20,089 bases of DNA from Patescibacteria group bacterium (GTDB taxonomy: Bacteria > Patescibacteria > Paceibacteria > UBA6257 > 2-01-FULL-56-20): contig JAMDBA010000059.1 of NCBI GenBank assembly GCA_023484365.1, forward strand, positions 1-20,089, given 5' to 3'. Positions 1-7,768 of the stretch are shown here, piece by piece. A model generated the notes under the pieces. That model was not told the DNA's origin. It did not search any database and saw only the letters and a program-made list of their open reading frames with translations. Positions within the stretch are counted from its first letter, which is position 1. Each line of letters starts with the position of its first letter. The position numbers and the translations under genes were made by a program.

Positions 1-15
1 GGGTAAAATAAAATT

Positions 16-1581
16 ATGTCAAAAATTATAGGTATAGATTTAGGAACAACAAACTCGGCGGTCGCCGTCACGGAAGCGGGCGAACCGAGAATTTTAGAAA
101 ACACTGAAGGCAACCGCACTACGCCTTCTATAGTTGCGTTAAGCAAAACCAACGAAAGGCTTGTTGGTCTTTTGGCGAAACGCCAGTCGGTCACCAATCC
201 CAAAAACACGATTTATTCCATAAAGCGGTTAATCGGTCGTTCGTTTAACGATCCGGAAGTCCAGCGCGACAAAGCCTGGTTGTCTTATGAAATTAAAGCG
301 TCCGCTTCGGGCGGCGTTGATGTTAAGATGGGAGAAAAATGGTATAGCCCTGAGGAAATTTCCTCAATGATTTTAATGAAGCTAAAGAGCGATGCCGAGG
401 CCAAGCTTGGGCAAAAAGTTGACGAGGCAGTCATAACTGTTCCGGCTTATTTCAACGATTCGCAAAGGCAGGCAACTAAAAATGCCGGTGAAATCGCCGG
501 TTTGAAAGTTCGCCGAATTTTAAACGAGCCGACAGCGGCCGCTTTGGCTTACGGCATGAATAAGCAGAAAAACGAGAAAATCGTCGTTTATGATTTTGGC
601 GGCGGAACTTTTGATATTTCCGTTTTGGAGGTCGGCGATGATACGGTTGAAGTAAAATCAACCGGCGGCGACACTCATCTGGGCGGCGACGATTTTGATA
701 AATTATTGATTGAATATCTGGTCGGAGAATATAAAAAACAAGAAGGAATAGATATTTCCAAGGATTCGCTGGCGCTTCAAAGGCTTAAAGAAGCGGCCGA
801 AAAAGCCAAGCACGAACTTTCTACGGCGATGGAGACGGAAATAAATCTTCCTTATATTACTTCCGACGCTTCCGGTCCGAAACATTTCCTGATTAAAATT
901 TCCCGCGCCAAGCTGGAAGAACTGGTTGGTGATTTAATTAAACATTCAATAGATTTAACCAAAGAAACTGTAACCGCCAAAGCCCCGAAGGGCGCCGGTT
1001 TCAATATCTCGGATATTAACGAAGTAGTTTTAGTGGGAGGACAAACAAGAATGCCGGCAATTCAGGACGCGGTTAAGAAACTTTTCGGCAAAGAGCCGCA
1101 CAAAGGCATCAATCCCGATGAAGTGGTTGCGGTGGGAGCGGCAATTGAGGGAGGAATTTTACAGGGTGACGTCAAAGATATTTTGCTTTTAGACGTAACG
1201 CCTTTAACCTTAAGCATTGAGACGATGGGCAGCGTGGCAACGCCGATGATCCCCAAAAACACAACCGTGCCAACTGCTAAAACTCAGGTTTTCTCCACTG
1301 CCGCTGATAATCAGACTTCGGTGGAAATACATATTTTACAAGGGGAGCGTCCGATGGCGTCAGATAACAAAACCCTGGCGAGATTTATTTTAGATGGCAT
1401 TCCGCCGTCTCCCCGCGGTATTCCTCAGATTGAAGTTACTTTTGATATTGACGCCAATGGGATTTTAAACGTTACCGCTAAAGATAAGGCGTCGGGAAAG
1501 AGCCAGTCGGTTAAAATAGAAGCGTCAACAGCTCTTTCTAAAGAAGAGATTGAGAAATTAAAAAACGAAGCCGGCCGCTAG
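16..1581 (+). CDS. dnaK: DnaK (Hsp70) chaperone, 5' part, lid missing
   Basis: Hsp70 ATPase chaperone that binds exposed hydrophobic segments of cytosolic proteins, working with DnaJ. Visible: the N-terminal ATPase signature GIDLGTTNS (residues 6-14), the phosphate loop DFGGGTFD (193-200), the [10 protein letters not shown] motif (338-347), the hydrophobic linker VKDILLLD (386-393) and then the beta substrate-binding domain to about residue 500. The frame ends at residue 521 with a foreign GR-stop, only about 20 residues into the helical lid; a normal DnaK has about 610-640 residues. The break is where a 393-bp exact repeat begins its second copy (1618-2010). Deleting 437 bp (one repeat plus the 44-bp spacer) joins this frame to the next one and gives a 617-aa DnaK. 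No Shine-Dalgarno is visible before the ATG. Family identity is certain; whether the truncation is real is not. Confidence 0.95.
   Translation: MSKIIGIDLGTTNSAVAVTEAGEPRILENTEGNRTTPSIVALSKTNERLVGLLAKRQSVTNPKNTIYSIKRLIGRSFNDPEVQRDKAWLSYEIKASASGGVDVKMGEKWYSPEEISSMILMKLKSDAEAKLGQKVDEAVITVPAYFNDSQRQATKNAGEIAGLKVRRILNEPTAAALAYGMNKQKNEKIVVYDFGGGTFDISVLEVGDDTVEVKSTGGDTHLGGDDFDKLLIEYLVGEYKKQEGIDISKDSLALQRLKEAAEKAKHELSTAMETEINLPYITSDASGPKHFLIKISRAKLEELVGDLIKHSIDLTKETVTAKAPKGAGFNISDINEVVLVGGQTRMPAIQDAVKKLFGKEPHKGINPDEVVAVGAAIEGGILQGDVKDILLLDVTPLTLSIETMGSVATPMIPKNTTVPTAKTQVFSTAADNQTSVEIHILQGERPMASDNKTLARFILDGIPPSPRGIPQIEVTFDIDANGILNVTAKDKASGKSQSVKIEASTALSKEEIEKLKNEAGR
1181..1573 (+). repeat. Direct repeat copy 1 (393 bp, dnaK)
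   Basis: Identical by eye, base for base, to 1618-2010. The left edge is where the base before TTTTGC differs (A at 1180, T at 1617); the right edge is after GAAGCCG, where copy 1 continues GCCGC and copy 2 CCGCG. The unit runs from the DnaK linker to the start of the lid. Confidence 0.95.
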
Positions 1582-1617
1582 GCTGGATACCGGAAACCAA
1601 GACGGGTTTTTTAAGAT

Positions 1618-2010
1618 TTTTGCTTTTAGACGTAACGCCTTTAACCTTAAGCATTGAGACGATGGGCAGCGTGGCAACGCCGATGATCCCCAAAAACACA
1701 ACCGTGCCAACTGCTAAAACTCAGGTTTTCTCCACTGCCGCTGATAATCAGACTTCGGTGGAAATACATATTTTACAAGGGGAGCGTCCGATGGCGTCAG
1801 ATAACAAAACCCTGGCGAGATTTATTTTAGATGGCATTCCGCCGTCTCCCCGCGGTATTCCTCAGATTGAAGTTACTTTTGATATTGACGCCAATGGGAT
1901 TTTAAACGTTACCGCTAAAGATAAGGCGTCGGGAAAGAGCCAGTCGGTTAAAATAGAAGCGTCAACAGCTCTTTCTAAAGAAGAGATTGAGAAATTAAAA
2001 AACGAAGCCG
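1618..2010 (+). repeat. Direct repeat copy 2 (393 bp, dnaK)
   Basis: Second exact copy of 1181-1573, shifted by 437 bp. The 44-bp spacer 1574-1617 resembles neither the sequence upstream of copy 1 nor that downstream of copy 2, except for a shared AAGAT just before the repeat. Because 437 is not a multiple of three, the duplication breaks the dnaK frame. Confidence 0.95.
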
Positions 2011-2306
2011 CCGCGCATGCCAGCGAAGATGCCGCTAAGAAAGAATTAATAGAAGCCAAAAATCAGGCGGAAAGTTTGGTTTACCTCGCTGAGAAATCAT
2101 TAAAAGACGCCGGCGATAAAATTACGGCCGAAATTAAAGCTCCTATTGAAGAAAAAATTGAAGCGCTCAAGAAAGCCAAAGAGACAGATAATCTTGAAGA
2201 CATAAAATCAAAAACTTCCGATTTATCAAATGAAATTCAAAAAATAGGGCAAATGTTCTATAATCAAAATCAAGATGGCGCTTCAGGACAACAGCAATCT
2301 TCTTAA
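1620..2306 (+). pseudogene. dnaK: DnaK 3' part: second substrate-binding domain plus lid
   Basis: This frame (228 aa, only a TTG as possible start) begins inside the interdomain linker at LLLDV, repeats the whole beta substrate-binding domain identically to the upstream frame, and continues into the alpha-helical lid, which the upstream frame lacks, ending with the glutamine/serine-rich tail typical of DnaK C-termini. It has no ATPase domain and I see no ribosome binding site before the TTG. Read literally it would be a free-standing Hsp70 substrate-binding domain. The simpler reading is that it is the true 3' end of one dnaK gene, separated from its 5' part by a duplication or by an assembly join. 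The stop lies inside the start region of the next gene (32-nt overlap). Confidence 0.75.
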
Positions 2307-3291
2307 ACAAGTTAACGCTAGCCGGCTTACCCGGTTCCCGAAAGGGTCGGCTTTTTATAAAATTTTAGGATTAGACATCCTTGTAATTTTAGCCTCCTTT
2401 TTCTCGTCATGGTTTTATCTTGGCTATCTTGATGGCCGGTTTAATTCCTTGCTGCCGATTTTAGCTGTCGCTTTATTAATGATATTTTCCGTTTTTGAGG
2501 TCTTAATGGCAAAGAATTTTTCCCGCCGCGCTGTTGTCTTAATACTTGAAATAGCCGCTTTTATCGTCCCTTTTTACGTTCAGAATAGAGAGCTTAACTA
2601 TTATTATTTTTTGGCGGCTGGCGCCGTTATGTTGTTTTTTCTTTTTTGGGGCGAGCTTAAAAGCCGGAAAATTCTTCGCAACAGTCTGTCGGTAAGCTTT
2701 TTCAGAATTTCAAAAATTGAATTAAGCAAATTAACAACCGCTTTAGTTTTGGTTTTTCTTGTCTTTTTGTTTCCCCAGATCAACTCCCAAAAAAGCGCCG
2801 CGCTTTCAGAATATTTTTTCGGCGGCATTTATAGCGTTTCGGTAAAAATAGCCAACAGTCTTTATCCGGAAATAAACCTTAAAGGCAATTATGGGGATTT
2901 TGTCAGCAGTTTTGTTAATTACCAGCTTAGCCAGGACATTCATTTTGAAACTATGCCGCCGTCAGTCCAAAGCCAGCTCCGTGCCGCGGCTAACGCGCAA
3001 ATAGCGATTCAGCTTAGCAACGTTTTAGGCGCGAAGCCGTCTCTGGGCGAACCGCTTAGCAATGTTTTTCAGGATTACTTGGCTAGAGTGATCGGCGGCT
3101 GGCAGGTAAAATATGGAATAGTATTTTTTGCGGTTTGGCTCGCTTTGTTTTTCTTTTTCGTCAGGGGTATTGCGGTTTTATTCTATTGGGCAGTCGCTTT
3201 AGTTTCGTGGTTTATTTATGAAATTTTAATAACCAGCGATTTCCTGCGGCTTACGCCGAGAAATCGCGTTCAAGAGGTGGTTGAGATTTAG
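2275..3291 (+). CDS. Multi-pass membrane protein of unknown function
   Basis: I do not recognise a family. The 338-residue product has about seven hydrophobic segments: roughly residues 29-52, 58-79, 86-103, 109-128, 153-167, 276-297 and 299-320. A hydrophilic stretch of about 110 residues (167-275) lies between the fifth and sixth and would sit on one face of the membrane. The N-terminus is basic and no cleavable signal peptide is obvious. The ATG at 2275 overlaps the dnaK stop by 32 nt with no Shine-Dalgarno; no other good start precedes the first membrane segment. A terminator-like hairpin followed by five T lies inside codons 15-28. It sits between dnaK and dnaJ, normally adjacent genes, so a role in protein quality control or envelope stress is possible but is only inferred from position. 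Confidence 0.75.
   Translation: MALQDNSNLLKQVNASRLTRFPKGSAFYKILGLDILVILASFFSSWFYLGYLDGRFNSLLPILAVALLMIFSVFEVLMAKNFSRRAVVLILEIAAFIVPFYVQNRELNYYYFLAAGAVMLFFLFWGELKSRKILRNSLSVSFFRISKIELSKLTTALVLVFLVFLFPQINSQKSAALSEYFFGGIYSVSVKIANSLYPEINLKGNYGDFVSSFVNYQLSQDIHFETMPPSVQSQLRAAANAQIAIQLSNVLGAKPSLGEPLSNVFQDYLARVIGGWQVKYGIVFFAVWLALFFFFVRGIAVLFYWAVALVSWFIYEILITSDFLRLTPRNRVQEVVEI
2320..2357 (+). terminator. Terminator-like hairpin just after dnaK
   Basis: An outer stem AGCCG (2320-2324) with CGGCT (2348-2352) encloses a GNRA-type CCC-GAAA-GGG hairpin (2337-2346) and is followed at once by a T run. It would serve as the dnaK terminator or attenuator, yet it lies within the start of the overlapping membrane-protein frame. 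Seen by eye only; folding energy not computed. Confidence 0.4.
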
Positions 3292-3311
3292 GTCGTAAGA
3301 TTATTTTTTAT

Positions 3312-4430
3312 ATGAGTAAGGATTACTATAAAATTTTAGGCGTTTCCAAAACTGCTTCCGAAGAAGAGATAAAAAAAGCTTACCGCAAGCTGGCGCACGA
3401 GTTTCATCCCGACCGTCCGGGCGGTAACGAAAGCAAGTTTAAGGAAATAAACGAGGCTTATTCGGTTTTGTCGGATAAGGAAAAAAGGAAGCGCTATGAC
3501 CAGTTTGGGACAGCCGAGCCTTTCGGGGGATCCGGTTTTTCGGCGGGGCAGAATCCCTTTGGGGCGGGCAATCCTTTTGGGGGATTCGGCGGCCAAAATC
3601 CTTTCGGTTTTGATTTTGATTTCCAAAACGCAGGGGGAGATTTTGGCGATATTTTTGATGTCTTTTTCGGCGGTCAAAGAGGGGGACGCAGCCAGTCGTC
3701 GCCATTTAAAAGAGGTCGTGATATAGAAATAAACCAGGAAATTACCCTTGAAGAAGCCTACCGCGGCGTTTCTCAAAAAATAAGATACCGCGCGCTCGTC
3801 CATTGCGGCGCCTGTGGAGGAAATGGCTATGACGAAAAAAGCGGAACCAAGCAATGTCCGACTTGCGGAGGCAAAGGAAAAATTAAAGAGGAATACAGGT
3901 CTATTTTCGGCAATATTTCTCAGGTTAAAACCTGCCCAACTTGTGGCGGAACAGGAGCGGTTCCCAATAAGATTTGTCCGGTTTGCAGGGGCACAGGCAG
4001 GATTAATGGCGAAAAAGAAGTTTCGGTTAACATCTTAAAAGGCGCCGCCAGCGGCCAGGTCATCCAGATAAAGGGAGCGGGAGAGGCAGGCGAGAGAAAT
4101 TCCGGCGACGGAGATTTATATGTCAGGATAACGGTAAAACCGCATCATTTATTCAGGCGGGAAGGCGATGATTTAATTATTAAAAAAGAAGTGGGCGCCG
4201 TTGATTTTCTTCTGGGAAAAAAATTTGAAATTCTGACTATTGAAGGCAAAACTGTCGGCTTTGAGATTCCGCAGAGTTTTAATTTTAAGGAATATTTAAA
4301 AATTCCGCGGGCAGGGATGCCGCGCTTTAACAGGTTTGGATACGGCGATTTGTTGGTTGACTTAACGCTTAAAGCGCCGGCGAAGATTCCTCCGCATATT
4401 AAAAAAGATCTGGAAGATTTAAGCCGATAA
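3312..4430 (+). CDS. dnaJ: DnaJ (Hsp40) co-chaperone
   Basis: Stimulates DnaK ATP hydrolysis and delivers unfolded substrates. All class-A domains are present in order: J domain at residues 4-66 with HPD at 32-34; a glycine/phenylalanine-rich linker at about 66-126; a zinc-binding domain with four CxxCxGxG repeats (Cys 165/168, 182/185, 208/211, 222/225); then the C-terminal substrate-binding beta domains up to residue 372. Length is normal. It starts 20 nt after the membrane-protein stop and shows no Shine-Dalgarno, only an A/T stretch. A bidirectional terminator follows its stop directly. Together with dnaK it forms the heat-shock block of the window; GrpE is not in view. Confidence 0.97.
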   Translation: MSKDYYKILGVSKTASEEEIKKAYRKLAHEFHPDRPGGNESKFKEINEAYSVLSDKEKRKRYDQFGTAEPFGGSGFSAGQNPFGAGNPFGGFGGQNPFGFDFDFQNAGGDFGDIFDVFFGGQRGGRSQSSPFKRGRDIEINQEITLEEAYRGVSQKIRYRALVHCGACGGNGYDEKSGTKQCPTCGGKGKIKEEYRSIFGNISQVKTCPTCGGTGAVPNKICPVCRGTGRINGEKEVSVNILKGAASGQVIQIKGAGEAGERNSGDGDLYVRITVKPHHLFRREGDDLIIKKEVGAVDFLLGKKFEILTIEGKTVGFEIPQSFNFKEYLKIPRAGMPRFNRFGYGDLLVDLTLKAPAKIPPHIKKDLEDLSR

Positions 4431-4460
4431 AAAATCCGCCCATAGAGAGCGGAATTTTTA
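4429..4460. terminator. Bidirectional intrinsic terminator after dnaJ
   Basis: Six A, stem TCCGC (4435-4439), nine-base loop, stem GCGGA (4449-4453), then ATTTTTATT. It can end dnaJ transcription on the plus strand and, read backwards, that of the minus-strand miniprotein, whose stop codon overlaps it. Confidence 0.7.
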
Positions 4461-4583
4461 TTGGCTTTGCTCTGTTGATTCTATCTTTTGATGGGCGTAA
4501 CGGATGACGTAAAAAATAGCGAAACCGATAACAAAAATTAAGATGACACTTAATACGATAGATAAGATCCTTTGGCTCTTCAT
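4458..4583 (-). CDS. Predicted 41-aa single-pass membrane miniprotein
   Basis: Starts with MKSQR, then a hydrophobic run of about 20 residues (about 6-27, rich in I, V, L, F), followed by a basic/polar tail that includes RYAHQK and ends ESTEQSQ. This is the classic layout of a small single-span membrane protein. A weak purine stretch AAGAG lies just before the ATG. The stop coincides with the left part of the bidirectional terminator, as expected for a real short transcript. A 72-codon frame on the same strand (4399-4617) overlaps it and intrudes into dnaJ; its composition is not protein-like, so I prefer this one. Function unknown; no family recognised. Confidence 0.5.
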   Translation of the reverse strand: MKSQRILSIVLSVILIFVIGFAIFYVIRYAHQKIESTEQSQ

Positions 4584-4610
4584 CTCTTAATTTTGAATTA
4601 CTGAAAATTA

Positions 4611-4639
4611 TTGTCAACCTTGCTTTTTGAGGGTAGAAT
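4611..4639 (+). promoter_or_regulatory. Promoter of tRNA-Ala
   Basis: TTGTCA (4611-4616), 17-bp spacer, TAGAAT (4634-4639), 12 nt before the mature tRNA start. Near-consensus sigma-70-type spacing. Confidence 0.7.
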
Positions 4640-4651
4640 TAAGTTGTTTTC

Positions 4652-4722
4652 GGGCCTATAGTTCAGTGGTAGAACACCTCATTTGCAATGAGGAAGCGGC
4701 AGTTCGATTCTGCCTAGGTCCA
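4652..4722 (+). tRNA. tRNA-Ala (anticodon TGC)
   Basis: Folds as a complete 71-nt cloverleaf: acceptor GGGCCTA with TAGGTCC, D stem GTTC/GAAC, anticodon stem CCTCA/TGAGG with loop TTTGCAA, a 4-nt variable loop and T stem GGCAG/CTGCC. The acceptor carries the G3:T70 wobble pair, the main alanine identity element, which supports the anticodon call. Discriminator base is A and CCA is not encoded, so a CCA-adding enzyme would be needed. Confidence 0.96.
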
Positions 4723-4908
4723 TAAAAGTTGATTTTTTGTAGATATTGGACAATTATAATTATATGGAATTTATTTTTAACATATTAAAAACTGCCTCGA
4801 TTAATCTCGGGGCGATTTGAGTCTATTTCTTATACTTTTATACGAAAATTTCGGGATTAATATCGTCTAATGGTTTTTTACTGCGGGCTTATATTGATTA
4901 ATAAAAAT
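4723..4908. other. Gene-free spacer after tRNA-Ala
   Basis: AT-rich spacer between tRNA-Ala and the converging helicase gene. It holds the minus-strand terminator described separately; I see no coding frame longer than about 20 codons and no other clear signal. Confidence 0.6.
4787..4813 (-). terminator. Terminator of the helicase transcript
   Basis: Stem GCCTCGA (4794-4800) pairs with TCGGGGC (4807-4813) with one G-T pair. On the minus strand it is followed by a T run (the AAAAA at 4787-4791). It lies about 95 nt past the helicase stop. Confidence 0.6.
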
Positions 4909-6177
4909 CTATCTTTTCCATCCGGAGTTAAATCGCCGGGAGTTGTGAGATGATTGAGAGTGGCCGGAGCGTCGGAAAGGGCGGCGGCTGGCTGTATTGC
5001 CTGGCTTGCCGGGATAACGGGAAAAATAGTGAGAGCCTGAAGGCGCGACGCTTGCCCGTGCTGGCGGAAGTTCGGGAAGTTTAGAAAGAGGGAGGGCGGA
5101 GCGGATGAGGCGCTCAATGTCGCGGACGTCGCTTTTTTGGTCCGGCGTGGCGAAAGAAATGGCGTGACCGGCGCCGCCCGCCCGGGCTGTTCTGCCGATG
5201 CGGTGGACGTAATCTTCGGAACTTTGCGGAAGGTCGTAATTTAAAACCAGCTCTATTCCCTGGACGTCAATTCCACGGGACGCGATGTCTGTTGCGACGA
5301 GCACGCGGTATTTGCCGTTTCGGAATCCCTCTAAGGCGTCTTTGCGCTGGTTAAGGGAGCGGTTTGAATGCAGTTCCGCGGACGGATAGCCTAAGGCGCG
5401 GATTTCAGCTGCTATTTTTTTCGCTCCATGCTTTGTACGGGAAAAAACCAAAACGGAGCCGCGATATTCTCCTAATATTTTTTCCAGAAGCCTCGGCTTG
5501 TTGTATTTTTCCACAAAGAAGAGTTCCTGGGTAACTTTAGCGGCGGTGGTGCCGGACGGCGCTATTTCAATGCGGGTAGGAAGCTTCAGGTATTCTTGCG
5601 CTATTCTAACGATATCCGGCGGCATCGTGGCTGAAAAAAGCATAGTTTGGCGCTCGCGCGGCAGAGAGGAGACAATCCGTTTTAGTTGCGGGGCAAATCC
5701 CATGTCCAGCATTCGGTCTGCTTCATCAATAACAAGAATACCGATTAATTTTAAAGAAATTGTTTTTTGTTCTAAATGATCAATTATTCTTCCGGGAGTT
5801 CCTATTATTATCTGCGGATTTTTGCGGAGAGCTTGCATTTGGCGGCCGATATATTCTCCGCCTATCAAAACCGCGGTCCGGATGCCGAGCGGCGTTCCGA
5901 CCTGGCGAAATACTTCGTTTACCTGCATGGCGAGCTCCCGTGTGGGCAATACGACGAGCTCTTTTCTGCCGCTAAGCGCGGCTTGAATCATAGGCACGCC
6001 GAAAGCGAGAGTTTTTCCTGTTCCTGTTTGGGCAATGCCGATAAGATCCTTTCCTTCAAGCGCCGCCGGGATGCATTTTTCCTGAATAGGCGTGGGGACT
6101 TTAAAATTCAGCTTATTAAGCACCTCTAATATATTCGGAGCGATTCCGAGATTGTAAAAATCCGAAGAAGAACTCAT
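4909..6177 (-). CDS. DEAD-box ATP-dependent RNA helicase, RhlE-like
   Basis: Unwinds or remodels RNA duplexes using ATP, typically in ribosome assembly, RNA decay or cold adaptation. The whole motif series is present: Q motif PTPIQ (28-32), Walker A AQTGTGKT (49-56), PTRELA (78-83), TPGR (127-130), DEAD at 151-154, SAT (182-184), then in the second RecA domain VLVFSRT (242-248), ATDIASRGID (295-304) and HRIGRTARAG (325-334). The tail after about residue 370 is rich in R, S, P and G, like the RNA-binding tails of RhlE-type helicases. Length 422 aa is normal. The start lies 1 nt after the stop of the 145-aa gene upstream, so the two are almost surely one operon. The region is somewhat richer in G+C than its neighbours. 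Subfamily assignment is less certain than the family. Confidence 0.95.
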   Translation of the reverse strand: MSSSSDFYNLGIAPNILEVLNKLNFKVPTPIQEKCIPAALEGKDLIGIAQTGTGKTLAFGVPMIQAALSGRKELVVLPTRELAMQVNEVFRQVGTPLGIRTAVLIGGEYIGRQMQALRKNPQIIIGTPGRIIDHLEQKTISLKLIGILVIDEADRMLDMGFAPQLKRIVSSLPRERQTMLFSATMPPDIVRIAQEYLKLPTRIEIAPSGTTAAKVTQELFFVEKYNKPRLLEKILGEYRGSVLVFSRTKHGAKKIAAEIRALGYPSAELHSNRSLNQRKDALEGFRNGKYRVLVATDIASRGIDVQGIELVLNYDLPQSSEDYVHRIGRTARAGGAGHAISFATPDQKSDVRDIERLIRSALPLSKLPELPPARASVAPSGSHYFSRYPGKPGNTASRRPFRRSGHSQSSHNSRRFNSGWKR

Positions 6178-6178
6178 T

Positions 6179-6616
6179 TTATTTTATTTTCTTCAGTTCG
6201 GGAAGGCGGATGATCAGCCTTTGATAAATTTCATCAGTCAATTTTCTGGAGGTTTCCCGTTTTTTCCAAAAAGAATTGCTTTCAGAAACGTCTTTTTCTT
6301 GGATTTTATTCAAATCTTTAATGACGGCGTATCGCGCGTGTCCCAGATCGTCGTCAGACTTAATATTAATGTCTTCCACTCCCTGATAAATCTGTTTCAG
6401 GTAGCCGTATTTCGCCGGAATGCCCAGTTCCTGATTGGCTTTCAGGCGCAGAGAAAGGCCTCCGGAAAGAGAAGGATGTAATTCAATATATTGCACGAAA
6501 TCATGGATTGCCACGAAAAAATCAAAGCTCGCCGGCGTTTGCAGGACTTTTTTAAATTTTTTATCCAGTTCCACCCTGGTTTTTTCTTTTTGCGTCATAT
6601 AGCCATATTTTACCAC
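6179..6616 (-). CDS. Unknown 145-aa protein, cotranscribed with helicase
   Basis: I do not recognise a named family. The product is soluble, mixed charged, with likely helices, ends in a lysine-rich LKKIK tail, and has no signal peptide or membrane segment. The first ATG gives MVKYGYMT; a second ATG seven codons in is a possible alternative, and neither has a clear Shine-Dalgarno. It precedes the DEAD-box helicase with a 1-nt gap, so it is translated from the same message and may work in RNA metabolism; that is an inference from position only. Its leader (6617-6690) is unusually G+C rich and can form several small hairpins. Confidence 0.8.
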   Translation of the reverse strand: MVKYGYMTQKEKTRVELDKKFKKVLQTPASFDFFVAIHDFVQYIELHPSLSGGLSLRLKANQELGIPAKYGYLKQIYQGVEDINIKSDDDLGHARYAVIKDLNKIQEKDVSESNSFWKKRETSRKLTDEIYQRLIIRLPELKKIK

Positions 6617-6706
6617 TATAATTGTTAAATAGCGAGGGCTTCGGCTTACCCGGCGGCTGCAAGCCTAAAAACTAGGCGGTTTTTATTGATTTTTGCGGAA
6701 ATAAAT

Positions 6707-6736
6707 AAAAAAATCGTCCCGATTAATCGGGACGAT
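6707..6736 (-). terminator. Terminator of the 127-aa gene
   Basis: Perfect 10-bp stem ATCGTCCCGA (6713-6722) with TCGGGACGAT (6727-6736), loop TTAA, followed on the minus strand by a run of T. Directly after the stop of the gene at 6742-7125. Confidence 0.85.
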
Positions 6737-6741
6737 AAGAT

Positions 6742-7125
6742 TTATTGTTTAGGATGTGATTTCGGAATCAATATTGCCGGATAGTTTCTGAAAAAGAATT
6801 TATTCCATTTTTTCAAGCTGACGCCAAGATTTTTAGGATGGTTTAAGGCATTAGCGCTTCCTGGTGTGCTTATAAGCGGTTCGGTTTCGGAAATAAATCC
6901 TTCCCATAGTATTTCATCCGGATCGCAAGGATGATAAATAGTGAGATAATCTCCCTGTTCAAGAACGTGCAATCCCTTATAAAAACATTGTTCCTTGCCT
7001 GTCTGGTCTTTGGTGACGTATTTGTTGTCTTTAATAGCCCAGACCGGATTTAAGCCAGTCTCACAAAACAATTCGCAAACTCCTATTATTTCTATTTTTT
7101 CATTAACTTCCTTATTCTTGGTCAT
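6742..7125 (-). CDS. Unknown 127-aa soluble protein
   Basis: No family recognised. The product has a few cysteines (CELFCETG at about 17-24, CFYKG near 47), no membrane segment, and a basic aromatic C-terminal third that includes KKWNKFFFRNY. The cysteines do not form a clear zinc motif. It is a single-gene transcription unit: promoter TTGACT-17-TATACT upstream, a strong Shine-Dalgarno GGGAGG 7 nt before the ATG, and a perfect terminator after the stop. The signals make me confident that it is a real gene; nothing in the sequence states its job. It is divergent from the 118-aa gene. Confidence 0.8.
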   Translation of the reverse strand: MTKNKEVNEKIEIIGVCELFCETGLNPVWAIKDNKYVTKDQTGKEQCFYKGLHVLEQGDYLTIYHPCDPDEILWEGFISETEPLISTPGSANALNHPKNLGVSLKKWNKFFFRNYPAILIPKSHPKQ

Positions 7126-7154
7126 ATAATTACCTCCCTTAAAAAACTCCTTAA

Positions 7155-7183
7155 AGTATATTTTTTCCAGTAAGCAAAGTCAA
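7155..7183 (-). promoter_or_regulatory. Promoter of the 127-aa gene
   Basis: On the minus strand TTGACT (plus-strand 7178-7183), 17-bp spacer, TATACT (7155-7160). Close to the sigma-70 consensus, 30 nt upstream of the start codon. Confidence 0.75.
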
Positions 7184-7225
7184 TTATATTTATAAATCCA
7201 AAAAACCGGTTTTTTCCTGTTATGT

Positions 7226-7255
7226 TTGACTAAAATGGAGAAAAGGCGCTAAAAT
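7226..7255 (+). promoter_or_regulatory. Promoter of the 118-aa gene
   Basis: TTGACT (7226-7231), 18-bp spacer, TAAAAT (7250-7255), 35 nt before the chosen ATG. Divergent from the promoter at 7155-7183, so the two genes share a 40-bp control region. Confidence 0.6.
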
Positions 7256-7290
7256 TCTTTTAGTTCATAAAATAACAGACAGGAGTGGAT

Positions 7291-7647
7291 ATGGAAAGAA
7301 ACAAAAATAAGGGAGAGAAGGACTTGTTTCCAGAGAACATAAAATACGGGCAAGAGATTGAGCATGACAATAGCAAGACGTATTTGAGGGTAGAGGTTCC
7401 AGTGACGGAATTTAAAAACGTTTCAACCGGCGGGTTGTTTTTAATGACGTATCAATTAACTGAATTAGGCCAGAGGCTGGGATGTTCTTGGGCTTATCTT
7501 AACGACGCGACGATGTTCAAGAAAATAAGTAAAAATCGCGCCGAAAAAATTGTTTCTCGTAAAGCCGAAAGTATTGGTAAGGTGGTGGCGATGAAGCCAG
7601 ACGAGAAAGTGTTTATTGTTCCGTCTCTACAGATTTTTCATGCATAG
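7291..7647 (+). CDS. Unknown 118-aa soluble protein
   Basis: No family recognised. A highly charged N-terminus (about 30 residues rich in K, E, N) precedes a more ordered part containing LFLMTYQLTELGQRLG and a C-terminal beta-like end, FIVPSLQIFHA. No signal peptide or membrane segment. The frame is open from a GTG at 7285, but I chose the ATG at 7291 because AGGAG (7281-7285) lies 5 nt before it and overlaps the GTG. It has its own promoter and a strong terminator, so it is a monocistronic gene. Function cannot be stated. Confidence 0.75.
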   Translation: MERNKNKGEKDLFPENIKYGQEIEHDNSKTYLRVEVPVTEFKNVSTGGLFLMTYQLTELGQRLGCSWAYLNDATMFKKISKNRAEKIVSRKAESIGKVVAMKPDEKVFIVPSLQIFHA

Positions 7648-7668
7648 CAATGCTCGTGCGTAATTTCC

Positions 7669-7696
7669 GGCGCGTTTACACGCGCCTTTTATTTTA
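7669..7696 (+). terminator. Terminator of the 118-aa gene
   Basis: Stem GGCGCG (7669-7674) with CGCGCC (7681-7686), loop TTTACA, then TTTTATTTTA. Confidence 0.85.
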
Positions 7697-7737
7697 CGTA
7701 TTTCACTGGCGCTTCCTTTGATATGGATATTTTAAAA

Positions 7738-7768
7738 ATAAAAAGCAGGGCGAGAACCCTGCTTAATT
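7738..7768 (-). terminator. Terminator of the 123-aa gene
   Basis: Perfect 8-bp stem AAGCAGGG (7743-7750) with CCCTGCTT (7757-7764), loop CGAGAA, with an A-rich left flank that gives T on the minus strand. It abuts the stop codon of the minus-strand gene. Confidence 0.75.

Noticed and set aside
1620..2306. Genuine stand-alone Hsp70 substrate-binding protein
   Set aside because: Only a TTG start without a ribosome site, and sequence identical to the upstream copy; kept as a finding but not called as a functional gene.
3336..3854. 172-codon minus-strand frame inside dnaJ
   Set aside because: Fully antisense to the conserved J and G/F regions; no ribosome site; a shadow frame.
4399..4617. 72-codon minus-strand frame overlapping the end of dnaJ
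   Set aside because: It intrudes into dnaJ and crosses the terminator hairpin; composition is rich in R, K and P without order. The 41-aa frame in another phase has a clear membrane-protein layout.
5498..6129. Plus-strand frames of 71-117 codons inside the helicase gene
   Set aside because: Antisense to conserved DEAD-box motifs; no expression signals.
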